Below, in pieces: positions 12,201-27,200 of a stretch of DNA of 64,000 nucleotides. A program made the position numbers and the translations under genes. Each line of letters starts with the position of its first letter. The stretch's first letter is position 1. The stretch is taken from contig NMRA01000429.1 of the NCBI GenBank assembly GCA_002633005.1, positions 124,001-188,000 on the forward strand. The letters run 5' to 3'. Below the pieces are notes generated by a model that was given only the letters and a program-made list of their open reading frames with translations, made no database searches and was not told the origin of the DNA. The DNA comes from Phoronis australis. Its lineage: Eukaryota > Phoronida > Phoronidae.

Positions 12201-15200
12201 TGGTGGGCTATATATGCAAAATCACCAATTTTTTTGAAACTTAGCATGTCAGCTGGCCTTGTCAAAAGAAACCTGAGCCTGAATTTTTAAGAGTTTCCAA
12301 GTTTTTTTAAACCCTTTTTGCGACCACTTTATACTTTTTCCGAAAAATAGCAAATAATAGTACTTGGAAGTAGGTGACTTTTTAACAGCAACAACACATC
12401 ATCGCTTCACGCTATAGAAAAAAATAACTATATAGCAGAAAGAAGAAAGAATAACGTACAAGAAAAACTTGTTTGGATGGATTTTTTGATTTTTTATGTC
12501 CTCCCATTTTAGCCTACAAAAATGTCATTTTCACTGCTTATTATTAAAGCCATTTNTTACTGCACGCACTCTGAAGCTGTATGTCGCGTGGGGTTGGAGG
12601 CTTCCAAACTTCTTGGAAAGTCCATTGGTTGAGTCATTGACAAACTCCTCAGAAAGACAAAGCGACGTTTCTCTTTTTAGTTGGTAGTCAAAGTTTTCAG
12701 TAGGACCATTACTTGACAAGCAGGTTGGACGTTCCCAGATGAATTCCAATGTGTTATCAGAACGTTCTGCAATCCTGACGCTTGTCGGTGGTTCAGATGG
12801 TACTGAAATAAAAACCCATATCAATATATTATTAGTTTGAATGTGTGGCCGCTGAAGTACAGTTTTACAGTCTCATCAACAAGTATAAAATACTTCTTAA
12901 CAGTCATTTCACAACCGATTAAGCAACTTTTTGCCGTCCACTTGAAGTTATAGAAAACAAATGAATTCGTGTTACTTATTTAACGCTCGTGTGCTTTGAA
13001 TAGACGATTATTATAGAAGTTACTAAAAATATACCACTGTAATAGAAAAGGATATTTCCACCTCAACAATTTTTACTAACGATACGAAAGGGTATCCTTG
13101 GTGATTTTCTCCTCCTCTCCATCCAAGATACCGGTTCTGGCTCGTACACTTATTTCGTAACGTGAGTACGGACGTAGGTTGACCAATGAAGTTGTTAGTT
13201 CTGTAGTATTTTCCGTCCTTCTGTCCTCTGATGGTTGGTCCGCCATACCGCACGCTAGCACGTTGATGAGCCTGCACTGGATTATGTAGGTTTTCACAGG
13301 ACACCCGTTGTTAATTGGTGCTGCCCATGTTAGGCTTATTGTATCATGCGTGATTGATGAGCTCGTCAAAGTCTCTACTTTGTTGGCCTCTAGAGAAAAA
13401 AGAATCCTCTATAAATAAATAGAAATCTTAAATGGGAGTGGACGCGTGTATCGCAAATATTTCTAAGTCTGGTCTTAGGAACCTTGAAAGGCATTCTGAT
13501 TAAAATGAATTTGCCAGTTATAAACACATAATGTATGGATTAATCTTATATTCCAATTAAGCTGAATTCACTTTGCAATTCGGTTAGTCAAAACCATAGT
13601 TTTTCAAAAGATGACCCTGCTGCAAAGTTTTATATAGAGTATAAGACTTTGCACCGCTGTCGATAAAAAATTCGCTAAATATTAGGCGATACAAAATTAA
13701 TCTTATATTCCAATTAAGTTGAATTCATTTTGCAATTCGGTAAGTCAAAACCATAGCTTTCGAAAAGATGACCTTGCTGCAAAGTTTTATACTAAATATA
13801 ATCTTTGCATGGCTGTCGATAAAAAATTCGCCAAATATTATGCGATACAAAATTGTTGTCATTAAATTTTAAACAAAACTCTTCCTTGAGTAAACTAAAT
13901 TGTTTACCGGTGTTAGAGAAATAGATGTTCTAGCGTAATTCTGTTGCTCAAGTTGTGGAGCGATCTCATGTATAGGCTATTGGCGCCATGGAATGTTGCG
14001 TCACCTATTGGCTAGTTTCTTTTTTCGCCGATTCTTCAATTAGATGTTTTTCTCACAACAAACACTAAGAAGTGATTTCATTTTATTGCAAGTTTTTAGT
14101 ATTTTAATTCCAGAAAAACGATTTTCAAGACAAATTTTGATGCTACAAAGCTGCCTTCATTTCCCGAGAGATGTCGCAAGCAGTTATGATAATGGCGCGT
14201 GCGCGCACCACGAGCATATTGTTTTCAAAACCACGTCCGAAAACGGCCCTAAGTGGGTATCACTTTATGTAAATGGCTCGTTGGCAATGTTGTATGTTAT
14301 TGGAGTTCAGTGAAATCTACATTTCATGCTCCCCCGAACAACTACGTCAACATATGTCCGCACTTTTTGTTATCTAGAGTTCAGGTGAGAGTATTTATTT
14401 GTAACAAGATAAATAACTGAAAGAGCTATATTAGAATCGTCAAAAACAACAAGGACACCTAGAGCGTGTACCAGCGAAATGTAAACAACACCACCACAGT
14501 AACAATCAAATCATCAATAACAGCAGCAATAACAACAATAACAAAAATAAAGAAAACTTCACTTGAAATACCTTGGTGTACGTTTACCTGTATGCATATC
14601 CACCCACCTTTCTCGAGACTGGTAACAGAGCTCTCTTGTGAGACGTCGGAGTTTAAATCTTTGTTGTGTGCTTGTATTTTGAATGTCCACTCAGTGCACA
14701 CTAGGGTAGAGAACACTCTTTTCAACGTGCTGGACGGTATGTTAGCTTCACTTGCCCAGTCTGAATTTTTGCTCTTGTAGTGCAGCGTGTAAGTTCCCGC
14801 AGAGTCGCATCGCCAATCTGGCTCCTGCAAAGTTGAATGACCAATGAAAAGCGTAAGAGTCATGCAAGATCCTGCAGCTCATTGAAAGATACTGCTTAGT
14901 CAAAACATGATTCAAATCTTCTATAAAATGAAGTAAGGACAGTTTGAATTAAAAAAAACAGTACTACAAAACCGGAAATACCGACAGCTTCAACTTGAAT
15001 GGCAATTTGACATACATGTATATAAAGACTTGGAAAGAAAAATCAATTGGCTCCAAAACCGAGTTTACTGTTCATGATCGACTTACATTCCACGACACGC
15101 GAATTGCAGTTGATTTCGGGATCAAAGTTACGATTGGAAGACGTGGAACTGAAATTAAACATTTAATGTAAAAGTCAACAACCGCTCATGTGTACATTTC

Positions 15201-18200
15201 GGAGTTTCATTTTAAATTACTTAAGAATCATAATTCGTTTTCAAACGAAAGCCTAACATGTAGACAATTATTGGCAAATTCTTCACATAATACGTCTCCG
15301 GTTTTCTAAGAAAGGAGGTTGTCACTAGACACATGCTGTCGATTTAGATATAAAAAGTCAATCTTAAAGAATACCAAAGTGTGTCCCTTAGCAGGTTTCT
15401 TTAATTGTACTAATTTACAATAAGCATTTTTATATCAATATCTTACGTCCGCACACTGATGACTCAGGACTGGCAGCTCCAACGTCGTTGTTGGCAAGCT
15501 TTATTTTGACCCGTACATGCATTTGGTACTGGTTTTGGTCGTCCCCAGGTCGAATTGAAAATGAAGAGACGCCACTGTCAACGTCATTGCTTCGTGTCCA
15601 GTCAGAGGCCGTCGTTTGTCGATACTCCACAATGTACTTGTGAACTGGTCCAACACCACTATCAGTTTGAGCTGACCACAGACGCCAAGTCACAGTTATC
15701 ACAGTGCGGCTTCTCGATATACTGGGTGCGTTAACTAGACGAGCTATGTCTAAAACACACAAACGCATTTAAACCAAACAAATATATACTGGAAGGTGAT
15801 GGCGGAAGCAGTTACTGTTGCCTGGCGATTGGTCTGTAACGAAACTTTAATCTTATTTTCTGCGTGTCAGCTTAAATTGCCGACAATCTAGACTCTCAGG
15901 AGTGGACAAGAAAGCTCACTCAATACAGCACATACGCAACAGGACAAAGAAGTATGGAATGTATACCAATTTTACAGTATGGCGTCTTATATCCCTCCTG
16001 GCACGTGCAAATTCCTCTGAACCTGTCACAAGTTCCAGGCAAGCAGCGACCACAGGACTGTAGGCAGTCTGCACCGTAGAAGTTGTCTGGACATTCTGCA
16101 AAACTAAACTAATGTAAATCAATGCTCAACACCTCGCTAACAGAGTGAAACTAAAATTGGAAAGTGATATAAATCACAAATGAGTAGTCAAATGACTTCA
16201 CCAGGAATGTAGTTATTCCATACCGTTTTTATCTTTATTTTTATACCAGCACATGTTCATTTTACAATGCCCTCCGTATACTACATTTGCATTCGTACAC
16301 CTCCTTTCTCGTTATCTCATTGGCCATTTGTTTTTGATTGTTCTAAAACTCCCTCGACCGAAACACATCACGACCCCCTCTAGCCCATCGATCCATCACT
16401 TCTCGACCCACAACCCCCACGACACACAATGCCCTCTACCCATGACCTGTGGCAAGAAGATGTTTTGCTGTTTACACAGTTCATAATCATATTACGTCGA
16501 TGAGTGACTTTTGCATAAGACTTGCCTACACGCTAATCTGCTCTGGCTCAAGACTGGTGGTCAAAAACAGAAATAGCACACTGTGAGCGTGCTATTGTTG
16601 TCACAGAAATAGTTGCACCAGAGGTTACCAATGACCATGTTAAACTTAACTTAGGGAGAGAGTACATGTACCATAACGTGAATGCACTCAAATATACATT
16701 TTTCTATTTACTTTCTGCTGTATATTTTTTCTCAATATACTCCATTTTACGGTGAGATAAAATACCTTTTTAGTTAACAGTTTGTTTTTCAAACTATATT
16801 TTCTGAAGAAACTACGTGTCTCTCGGTTCCATGCACTCTCCAAAAAGTTTGAATCTGCTGTTCACTGAAGATCAGACAATACAGTGGCGGATCTAGGATA
16901 TCACAAGGGGGGGGCCCAACTTTTGTCCGGCTGTAAACATTTGCGCAAACTGAACCACGATTGTAGATGCACATAGCACCGAAGTGGGGGAGGTCGGGAC
17001 AAACCCCCCTCCCGCCCAAGAAATTTTTCTGTTTTTACCTCTAAAAATCAAGCATTTTCCTTGATTCCTGAAGAAAAAAAGAGGCAAAAAAGAAAAAAAA
17101 AAAACGGAAAACGTGTCGAACAGAAAAAAATGCAAGAACCTAAGATTCAAACCCACGACCTGGAGGATTGGCGGATAGAACGCGCGTGCATTACCACTAC
17201 ACCACCACGACTTAACTACTAAACGCTTTCTGAGAGACCTACTTATTTATGGTGTACAGCGTTTGCGCGCGAAATCTACTTCTTTTTGTAATGCTTATTA
17301 CACGTTTTATATTTTGTGCCATCAATTCTTAACAAATTTGTCGTATTTAAAATAGTCTTCAAATGTCCAAAAGACCAAATCCGTTTTTCGTGTTCAACTG
17401 GCAATAATGACGGGATTGCTTTGGAAATCGTCTTAAGATAAGGTTTGACAAAGAGAGTATTGCGAGTTTCCGAGTGATTCACTACGGCTTCGATTAAACA
17501 CATCTTACCAGCAGCTTCTGTTTTTCATCGTCACTCAGATTCCATTTTCTTTAAAAAATGAAGTAAATTTTCTTCATTGCACAGTGGAGCAGACGACGGA
17601 AACGGAGTCGTAGTGCGCAGCGCCACTGCCGGTCGCCTGGGATATCGCNATACGAATACACTCTGCCGGAAACGACATTTGTCAAGTTGGTAGGTATTTA
17701 ATTTGGTTTGATCGCGTTGTTTTTGTCTATTTTTGGCTTTCAAACTTGCCGAATTTTCGTAATTGCAAAAACCGGAAAAGCCAACTGAGCTCACGGCCAG
17801 ACTCGTTTGTCCTGCAAGTCAGCACTTTTTATGTACCGATCGAGGCGAGCTCTCGTAGACTAGGTCAGGGGAGTTGAGGGCCTTCGGTCGAGGGGGGCGT
17901 GGGGTGTGGGGTCTAGGGAATTTTATTACAAACCAGTTATTTCTATTTTTTCAGTATTATGTGACCTAGCTTAATCATTCACCTATCGTATTTCCCACAA
18001 GACTTCCTAAGTGCTTTTTTCGGGTTAAATTCCCCAACATCCTTAGGGGGTTATTGGATTTCCCGTTCTACCCAATTTTCTGAAAGACACTTCAGACTTT
18101 TTTCTAGTCACACATTTGTTAAATCTTCTGCTTACTTTGGGACCTTCTATGTTCCACGGCTTAAACCTTTTTCCTGTCTTCTTTTATTGCTTTTTATACT

Positions 18201-21200
18201 TACGTCGTAATACACGACATTGCTGTAATATCCACATGTTATTTTACTCTGCGACATACCTCATGTCGTACCCCTGGCAAAACAGATTCCGATTAATTAC
18301 CTTAGAGGCGGCGAACACGAACTCTGTTCGATCTATAGTATTATCTTGGGTAAATTATAACTTTTAATCGCCATCTTGATAAGGAAAGCAAAGCGATTTA
18401 CCCCCAGATCATAAAAAGATTGTTCCTAAGCCCCCTCGACCCCCATATCCCACGACCCTTTCGGCCCACAACCTCTACGACCCACGACCAGTGGTAATAG
18501 ATGTATCTTTGCGCTTTTTACATATTTCATAATCACACTACGTCGCTGAATGACTTTCCTAGATGTACATGTGTGAAGACATATCTACATGTACACGTGA
18601 ATCTGCTCTGGTTCAAATCTGATGGTTAAAATCAAGTTGCGTGAGAATCTGATCAGACATAGACGATGGTGAGCGTGCTATCGTCGTCAAAGAAATGATT
18701 TCACGCGCGGTTACCAATGGCTCTGTTCCAGTGAACTTAGGGAGAGAGTACGTTAATGTGGATGTAGATAATTTCACATTTTATTTTCCTTATTTGCTTT
18801 CAGTTGTGTACTTGTTTACAGTATACTCTATATAACACTAAGATATTTTTAGTTAACAGCTTGTTTCTTTCAAAACGTGTAATATTAAATTACATATTCG
18901 TCGGCTGCTTGCACTCTCCCAAAAAGCTTGAATTTGCCTTGCACTAAAGAGCTGACGAAACGATTACCGTCTGCCGGGAACGATAATTGTGTCGTCGGTA
19001 GGACTTTTGATTTGGCCGCGATTTTTTTCCCGTTGCTGGCTTTCAAATTTGCCGATTCGACTCTCTTAATTGCACAAAAGCAGGGAACAGCCAGCAGAGC
19101 TCACGGCCAGACTTGATGGTCCTGCAAGTCAGCGCTTGTTCTGTGCTCAGATCGAGTCGAGCTTGTGTACACTGGTTCGAGAGGGTTATGGGTCGTGGGT
19201 TAAGGGGTTCGTGGATCGTGGATCGAGGGGGTTGTGGGTCGTGGGTCCAGGGGATCGTGGGTAGAGGTGGTCGTGGGGTCTGAGGATCGAGGTGGTTTCA
19301 GAAGAATCCATCATAAACCAAAACAATAGTTTTAAGAGACAGCGATGAATGCGAGTTAAAGCAGCACTCGTCATTTAAACGATCTGAGCCATGTCTCAGA
19401 AACGTTGCAAATCTCCCACAATGGCTTCACTTGTTTTAGCGATGAAACTCTAAGTAAGCCTGCGGGATTAATACTGAAACAATTCGGCAATGAGGTTGAA
19501 AGATGAGACGTCACCTATGGTTCGAATAATGTACTATGGTAAATATTGATAAATGCAAGAGCTTATGATAATATAGTTCCGTGACCAGCAATGAGTGATG
19601 CTATCTTACCTTGATCACATCCAATTCCTTTAAAACCAGTGGCACACGAGCATCCATACGGGTCTATAGTACATACTTGTCGGTATCTACACCCTGTGTC
19701 TACGTCATCAGAACAGTGGAGGGCACAGTCATATCCAAATCTGTTTGGACCACATGCTGAAACATGAGGTGGGGTTGGGCAGCGAAAAAATCCAAACTCG
19801 CACGGGTTTTGCGCGTGATCAATGTAAATTTAGAAAAACAAGGCAACGGATGCAAGGCTGAAGTATTTTTCTTGTGACTATTATGTTTTGTAGTCACGGA
19901 GTTTTATGGGCATGTAAAATATTGGTTTAACAATGTCCTCGCATGCTATGCTTCAGGGATGACGGAAAATGTCCAAACTGTCAGGAGCAGGTGTACTGTC
20001 TACTATACTTAAACAATAAAAGTTTAATTAAGACTTACCTAATACCAAAGAATTGTCGAATAATTACCTTCAGAACAATGCCTCCCCTTAAAACCCGGAG
20101 CACAGATGCATTCACCGGTTATATCATGACATACTCCGCCATTTGAACAGGTAGGACAGTTGTGCTCACATAGTCCGCCATACTTTCCGTCGGGGCAAAC
20201 TGAAACCAAAACAGTACATGCGACTCGACTAGATATTCATCTCTCCAATGCCAATATGGCACAAGAGTCAAACTTTAAAATGTCTATAGTTGCAGGGTTT
20301 TCCAAAATATACAGAGTGAGCCAGTGTCAAACAAAGGTTCTTGAGACACACGCCATTTCCCTTTGTTAAAAGCTCCATTGCACCTGTTTCATGTCAGGAA
20401 GTTTAAAAAGCTAACCAGCCTTCACCATAAAGCAGTTTCGTTCAAACTGGTTGTACTCGTATGTAAAACAAGTAACACAGGTTGTAATGTCTTCGAGAGA
20501 CTGGAACAACCTCTATTGTCTATCAAGAATTATTTTGCTCTCAAGTGTATTAGTAAGAAGAAAAATTGAGATTTGTGGAAAATATCGGTCCTTTTAATCA
20601 ACAACAGTGGTAACAAAGAATATTTTTTTGTTTTATAAGAAAGTTCAACTTTGTGAGACAGGGAATTTTTTCAACAATTTCGTTTCCGTTTTGATAGACA
20701 GGCGAGTGATAAAACGAGCTCAACACATTATTGAAATGTATTCCCTCTTGCGTAGTCCTTACAATTCCATAGAGGCCTAACTACATGAAAAATATACCAC
20801 TAATTGATGAAGTTACAGTACTCCAAAATTATAACAAGATGTCACAGGAACGTATGGAGACTGTAGGATAATGTGCCATATAATTCATCATGAGCTTACT
20901 CAATACTAAAATATTTCACGCATCATATCGTAAATTTTCGTGGCAGTATGTGTGCAGTAGCCTTAAATTTCCTCTTACCTCGCACAATGAGCCTGAACAC
21001 TCCTTTCGCCACTCGACGGTAGCCTTGCTGAGTATACACCATGTATATTCCACTGTGGCCCAACTCAACAGTGTTAATCGAGGGTGTCTGTTGCCCGTTC
21101 CAAATACTTGAATATCTCCAAGTAAAATCCCCACCATCTTTCTTCCAACTTAGTCCGCTCTCTGAACCTTTATACTTAAATTTTACGTTAGCGGCCCCAA

Positions 21201-24200
21201 CACTTGTACGCTGTGTTAAGTGCTCTGCCAGAAGGAACAAAAACATGTGTACTTTAAAAGTCTTTAACATCACTAACAACTGTTCAAAAAATCCCATTCT
21301 ACATTGACCTCTGACAAAACACTCGACCTGGGGTCCGTTTCATGAAAGTGACTTAAGACTTACATGTAAGGCAGAAAGTTGGGTCTGATACCCCCACTTC
21401 ACGATTTATGAATAAATACTTCGCCAAGTAAATGTAAGCGCATCAGAGTGTAACATAACGTATTGAAATGATCTTAGTAACTATCAGTTGTGTTTTATGA
21501 AAAAAAACACCTGAGCTCATGCAGACGCTCAAAGAGTACTCCGATATTCACATCGTTCACTTAAAATTAATTTATGCTAATGGAAATCTCGATTCAAATC
21601 TCAGTGTGCCGTTATTCGAAAAAGACGCTAAATTTCTATTTTGGAACGATGTGTTGATAAACTGGCATTGACCGTATGTACTAAAATGTACACAAAACGT
21701 ACCGACAGAGGAGTACATGAAGTAATATGCCACGAGACATTGTTCCGCTTATCGAAGTAGAATTTCCGTTTTGATCGATAAGCGGGATCATGTCGAGTGG
21801 GATATTACTTCAGCTACGCCAATCGATCTACAGTTTGAATTTATCCCATATCATCGAATTCGTAGGTTTCTAATATTCTCTCGACATATTTTTTAAGTAC
21901 TTCACCGAGACTGTTCACATGACGGATCATATCCTATAAGTTCTATCTAGTATATGAGACACCTATATTACTTGAGACAACAAAGACGAAAACAACGGTA
22001 ACTGTGCATGAACTTGTAATGTCTCCTGAAAATAGTTAAATAACGACGATATTTGATATTGAAGTTACCAAGCTAGGAATCGACGTCTGAGTTGCAGACA
22101 ATATAATATTTAGCAATTGAAAACTGAGACAGAAGTGTGATATATTTAACATTTTTGTTCTAGATCTCACGCTTGGGACCTGATTGCATGATGAGCGTTA
22201 TTCATACTGATGCAATTGGATTACCTTAAACTACAGTGTATTACATAGGTGGGTTTATGGGGGGGGGCAGGGGGCCCTCCCCCCTTGGGTGCCGCAAGCA
22301 AAATGAAACAGCAACAGCGTGAAGCGTGTAGAAATATTGAGTTCAGTAACTAAGACCGGTAGCGGATGACAAGGGGGGCTCAGACCCCAGATCGCGGCGG
22401 TATCGTGTTCCCGTTTTTTCAGTCCAGCGATAGATTTTCCGAAATGGAGATCCACAACCCCAGCCCCCCTCAAATTTCGGGTCGCCTACACACATACAAA
22501 CATACAATCGCACTTTGCCCGATTCGCGAGACAACATATTGGGTCTCCTTTTGGTATCCTAGATCCGCCACTGTATTATGGGACAGTTTGATGATCGTAA
22601 CGGTTAACGAAGTTGAGTCGAACTTTCCATGTCAGAGGTCGCTGCTGAAGTAGTCCGGGAGGGGAATACGGCCGTGTTGCACTCGACAGATTCAATGCAT
22701 ACGGGACAAATAGCTAAATTACTTTGTTCCTTTTTCACATCTGCCTTCATCCCAGTTGTTCTTATTGATGTCTGATTTTGCATTTATGATAGAGATCTTA
22801 TCAATGCCAATGGAATTTTAGTTGCGTAACTATATTTGTTGCGTAACTTTATTTGTATATTTAAATCTAGATTTGTATCGCTACACAAATAAATGACAAC
22901 ATATTAACTATAGTATTTAGCCGAGATAACGAACCGTTATGTCCAGGCTTGTAACTATTAAACAATGACTTACTTAAGCAAAACGCAACATTGACCAAAT
23001 ATACCAAAAGTAAAGGAAACAAAAAAGAAAAACAAAATCACAATTGTAAGAATGTGTGTTCATCTTTATATATTGATGACGTATTTAATATTCTTGATGC
23101 CTACACATAATATCAAATACTTTCTAGGCATAACTCCAAATATACTACATTAAACTTTTTTGTAAAAATATATTAAACAGAAGAACTTTGATAGGTCGAC
23201 ACATTTACAATCACGTGATACCAATGCCACGTTACCATTTTTTCCACGATCAAGGGTGGTGAATGACAAACAGTTATGGGCCACTTACATAAAAAGATTT
23301 CTTGATATGCGCTGGCTGACGTGGTTCTATTTCATGTTCCCTGGTGTATGTTAGTGAGACACAGAGTAAGTATTTCAGGAAAAGTTGTTGAGGTTTCCTC
23401 CTTGGTAAGGAATCGGTAACCTTCCCGGACTAAGGAAGATTACTGTTTTATGCATAGCTGTCCAAGTGACTCATTGATCTAGACATGCTTAATAAAATTT
23501 TTAATAAAAATAGAAAAATTAACCTACCTTTACTCATTTTAAAAAAACTTTACAGAGTTAACATGGAGATTCACCTTGCGTGCAGACTGGTACGCTGCAA
23601 TAGTCCCACCGACGACCAGAGGTAGTGTAACACCAGGGTTGTCGAGTTTCTGGCCATGCTTGTTTATTTCTACAATAGTTTTCCTTAAACCGTTCTCCAG
23701 TGATACCGTGCGTGTGTGGAGTTTGGGAATCCCATCGCTGGCAGATGATGCCACCTAGTGTTGTGTTAATGCGACCTCTGTAATTATCTCCTTTCTCGTC
23801 CTCTTTGCAATCTCCTACAAATGAAGTATACTACTGTGATCGCACTATATAGCGAACAAAAAGTTGATGAAAAATGGAGATTACGTAATGTTTACAAAAT
23901 GAAAGAAACATGTAAGTACAGAAAACGTGGACAATATATTTTCAATAAACTTGCATAGCCTCTAAGAAGTCACAGAGCTAAGGAAGCTCAACACGTAAAA
24001 TTTTCGGCTATGAAAAATTTAAAGCTCCTATTTGAGAAAATGTCTAAATGCTTGACAGATTTTTTCCGAGAGATTATACTAAAAAATTGGCCTTGTCGCG
24101 AGTCAAATCACCATCTTTTTTAAAAATGAATGAAACTATGTAGATCCCACCTTATTTAGATATCAAAAGATGTGTTACACATGTCACAAGGCTGAAAAAA

Positions 24201-27200
24201 GATGTGTGCTGTTACCGACCTTAGTATGCAAAAATAATAAATATAAAAGTGCACTATACAAAGGTTTTATAAAATCCAAACATTCTCTGCGTCCGTTTGC
24301 ATTTTACATCACTGCTGGTGAAAAGAGCATCGATGGAATCTTTGAACTTTTGTAAAAGTGTGAACCTTCTACGTCATGTGTTTTGTTTTTTATTTAAATA
24401 CAAGATACGTGAATTAAGTCTTGCTATTTGCCCTGGTCTACTCAACCGAACGAGAGCCGAAAGCCGGAAACTCCAATGCCGACAGAACAATTGTCTACGC
24501 AGGATATTGAAATTTAGCGCGTCGTGAACTTGTTTCGTTGAGTTCATAGTTACTGGTTAAGTATAAGTAGCCATTCTGTACTTGCATAGAGTTCCTGTGC
24601 ATTCATATTACCGTTTGATCACCGTTGAACAGATTCTCCCTGACTCTGCTATGTTCACTCCAAACGTGTGTGCAACTTTACACGGTGCTTTCCCGAGTGA
24701 ACAATCCAAGATGTTCTCAACAGAGAACAAGAGTCAGTCACTCAACCATGTTTTTGGCCAAACAAATGAAACACAAAACATTATCAACGCCGCCCACATT
24801 TAGCACCTAGCCAGCATAAACATTCAAAGCATGCACGTGGTGTCTACATGTAGTAAATGGTTAAATAACAACTTTCATATTACTATGTACAAGTAGTGCA
24901 ACTCAATAGAAATTGGTGTTAATGTGAAGCTTTAGAAATTCCTCAAAATCTAGTTGAGTAAACGCAATTACTAAGATTTCAGTTTCTTGTGTTTGCCCCA
25001 GTAGCACTTGACTTGCCTTCATTTAACCCATACCCGAGATAAGACGCTACAATTCCACCTTTCTTCGTTGAAATAGTGTTCTTCGCACTATTACTAAATG
25101 TTTGTCCTATTACTCTTTAATGAAATGGAAGTAATTTTCAAAACTTAATGCGGACTACGTTCTTAGTAGTGTGATATATTTACAGAAGCTGCTGTTGATG
25201 TCCAGTAATAGCAGTTATGTGCTGTAAATCTAAGTATATGACCTAGTTCACGACATTTCCATTTTAATTGCAAGGAATTAGGATGGTCAGGTGACAACAG
25301 TTATGATGGATCTTGCATCGTGACTACAGTACAAACCTGTTGAAAATGTAACGCCAGGAACGATCACCCACGAGTAGAGATTTTTCTTGTTGACTGTAAA
25401 GTAGTAAGCGGCGAACTTGTCCTCTAGTGTGAATCGGGAATAAGCATTAGGTCCTGTGCCTACGTTTCCTTTTGATGCAGGCGCCGAAGTAGCACCTCGC
25501 GACCCTATATTCACGTGCACTCCGCTCTCTATGGCGTCTGTGTCGATGTGAACGTTACTTCCACCATACACTCTGACGTCACCATCAGATAAAGACACCA
25601 GCACGCTGATGTTGTATAGCGGTTCTGTAAAAACAAACAAATAAATAACACAAGAGCAACACAAAGCGTTTATGTGCGCTTTATTGCACTCAAAAGGAAA
25701 TTATGCTTGTAGGAGTATTTACCAGTTTCATGCATATATATAGGTTATCCCACACATGGGCGGCGCAGCACAGAAAAAACGTTGCGCCGCCCATGCCACA
25801 TGGATAGGAATACTACCTTTTTCGAATTTATCTGGTAATGTCCCAAGGAGACCAAACTATATATATCCCACATATAAGAACTTATTTGCATCATCGTGGC
25901 AATACCGCCTTGCCGTGTGATCCGGCTTGTTGTTGTATGACATCATAAGTATGCCAAGTGCAGTGTAATAGCCGGTTAAGCGACAACTTAAAGACAATCG
26001 GTGAAAGTGTTGAATAACCCAGTAATGTTTTATGACATACTAGTCGGTGGGCCAGATCTCATAGCCTTCATCCTTGTGAGTACTTGGGGGGGGGCAACCT
26101 AGTTTTTTCCATGTGGCTAGATAATATACCTAGCAATCAAATTCCAAATAGTTCCCACGTCTACACTTGCACATTTTTTTAAAAAAGGTGTTTCTGTTGC
26201 ACAAAATATGATGCACATTCCTGCCACTTGATGGCGCTTTTCTATTGAATTGACCATTCAGAGAGCCAGATTGTATTGTTGTGATTAGTTACTTCAATAT
26301 GGCTGCTCCCATGGAGTGTGATGCCTGTATAATTCAAGGTTTATCAAACAGCACAAAATTGTGATGTCAGAGCCTAAAGAAGCTTAGGAAAGCTTCCTGA
26401 CGAAAGATGATTGAATGTGAAACTCTGTAGATCAGTAGATCAAAAAGAAGAAGAGGTGTCACAAACGTTTGTGCAGAAAACAGCTGCATGTCCTGGTAGC
26501 CTACACAGTATACTGCTGAGTGCTGTACTGCAGACTAGAAGACCATGTGTCAGACCAAAAAATTGAAAGGACATAGAACGCCATAGCAACGTTTCAAGGC
26601 ACCAACAGTAGTACTAAAGCTGAAGTTGCTGAAAGGGATACAGATGTTATCCAAGATTTCCGAAGAAAATCAATTATACTTCCAAAATCTGAAACACCCA
26701 ATTAACCTGAACAAGATAGGAACATTCTGAAACATGAGTGCGTCATTTGTTAGCAGGAAAAGTACATTATGGGCAACATTTCAAGAAGGAGAAAGAAGTA
26801 TAGCTTTCAAAAACAGGTACGTGTTTTTGAAAAATACATCTTGGTGTTTTCCATGTGTGTTTCAGTATTATCACCATTTGTTTTTTAACTTGTTCAGCCC
26901 CTTGGCTGCCTAGGCCTTAGACAATACTGCTGACCCAGTAGAGACGATGATCATACCATAGGCACTCCATATGCCGGATACTTTTCGGCAAATTATGTTC
27001 CTATAAGTTTAGAAGTACCGCGTAGAGAGATGCCTCTAAGGAGGTCGTTAATGTTTTCATTTGTTCCCAGTTTAAACAAATACTCCTGCAATCCTGTTTT
27101 TCGAACACTCCATTCAGTTGCCACATCGACACTGCTTGCGCTAAGGGATAATCCTATGGCGTTATACTGTGGGTATGATTTTAAAGTACTTTAAATCAAA

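Larger units (their letters stand above)
16096..19609. other. 3.5 kb RPTP intron composed mostly of nested repeats
   Basis: Separates EGF repeats 2 and 3. Two full foldback elements (16336-17945 and 18419-19310) fill most of it, the first interrupted by a tRNA-derived SINE. I see no exon in it. Confidence 0.6.

Noticed and set aside
17145-17215. A functional tRNA gene
   Set aside because: A and B boxes are present but the arms do not pair into a good cloverleaf, and it heads a SINE body.
15967-23814. A Tie- or ROR-type receptor kinase gene
   Set aside because: The ectodomain is similar, but the exons run in phase into a PTP, and no kinase motif (HRDLAARN, DFG) was seen on this strand.
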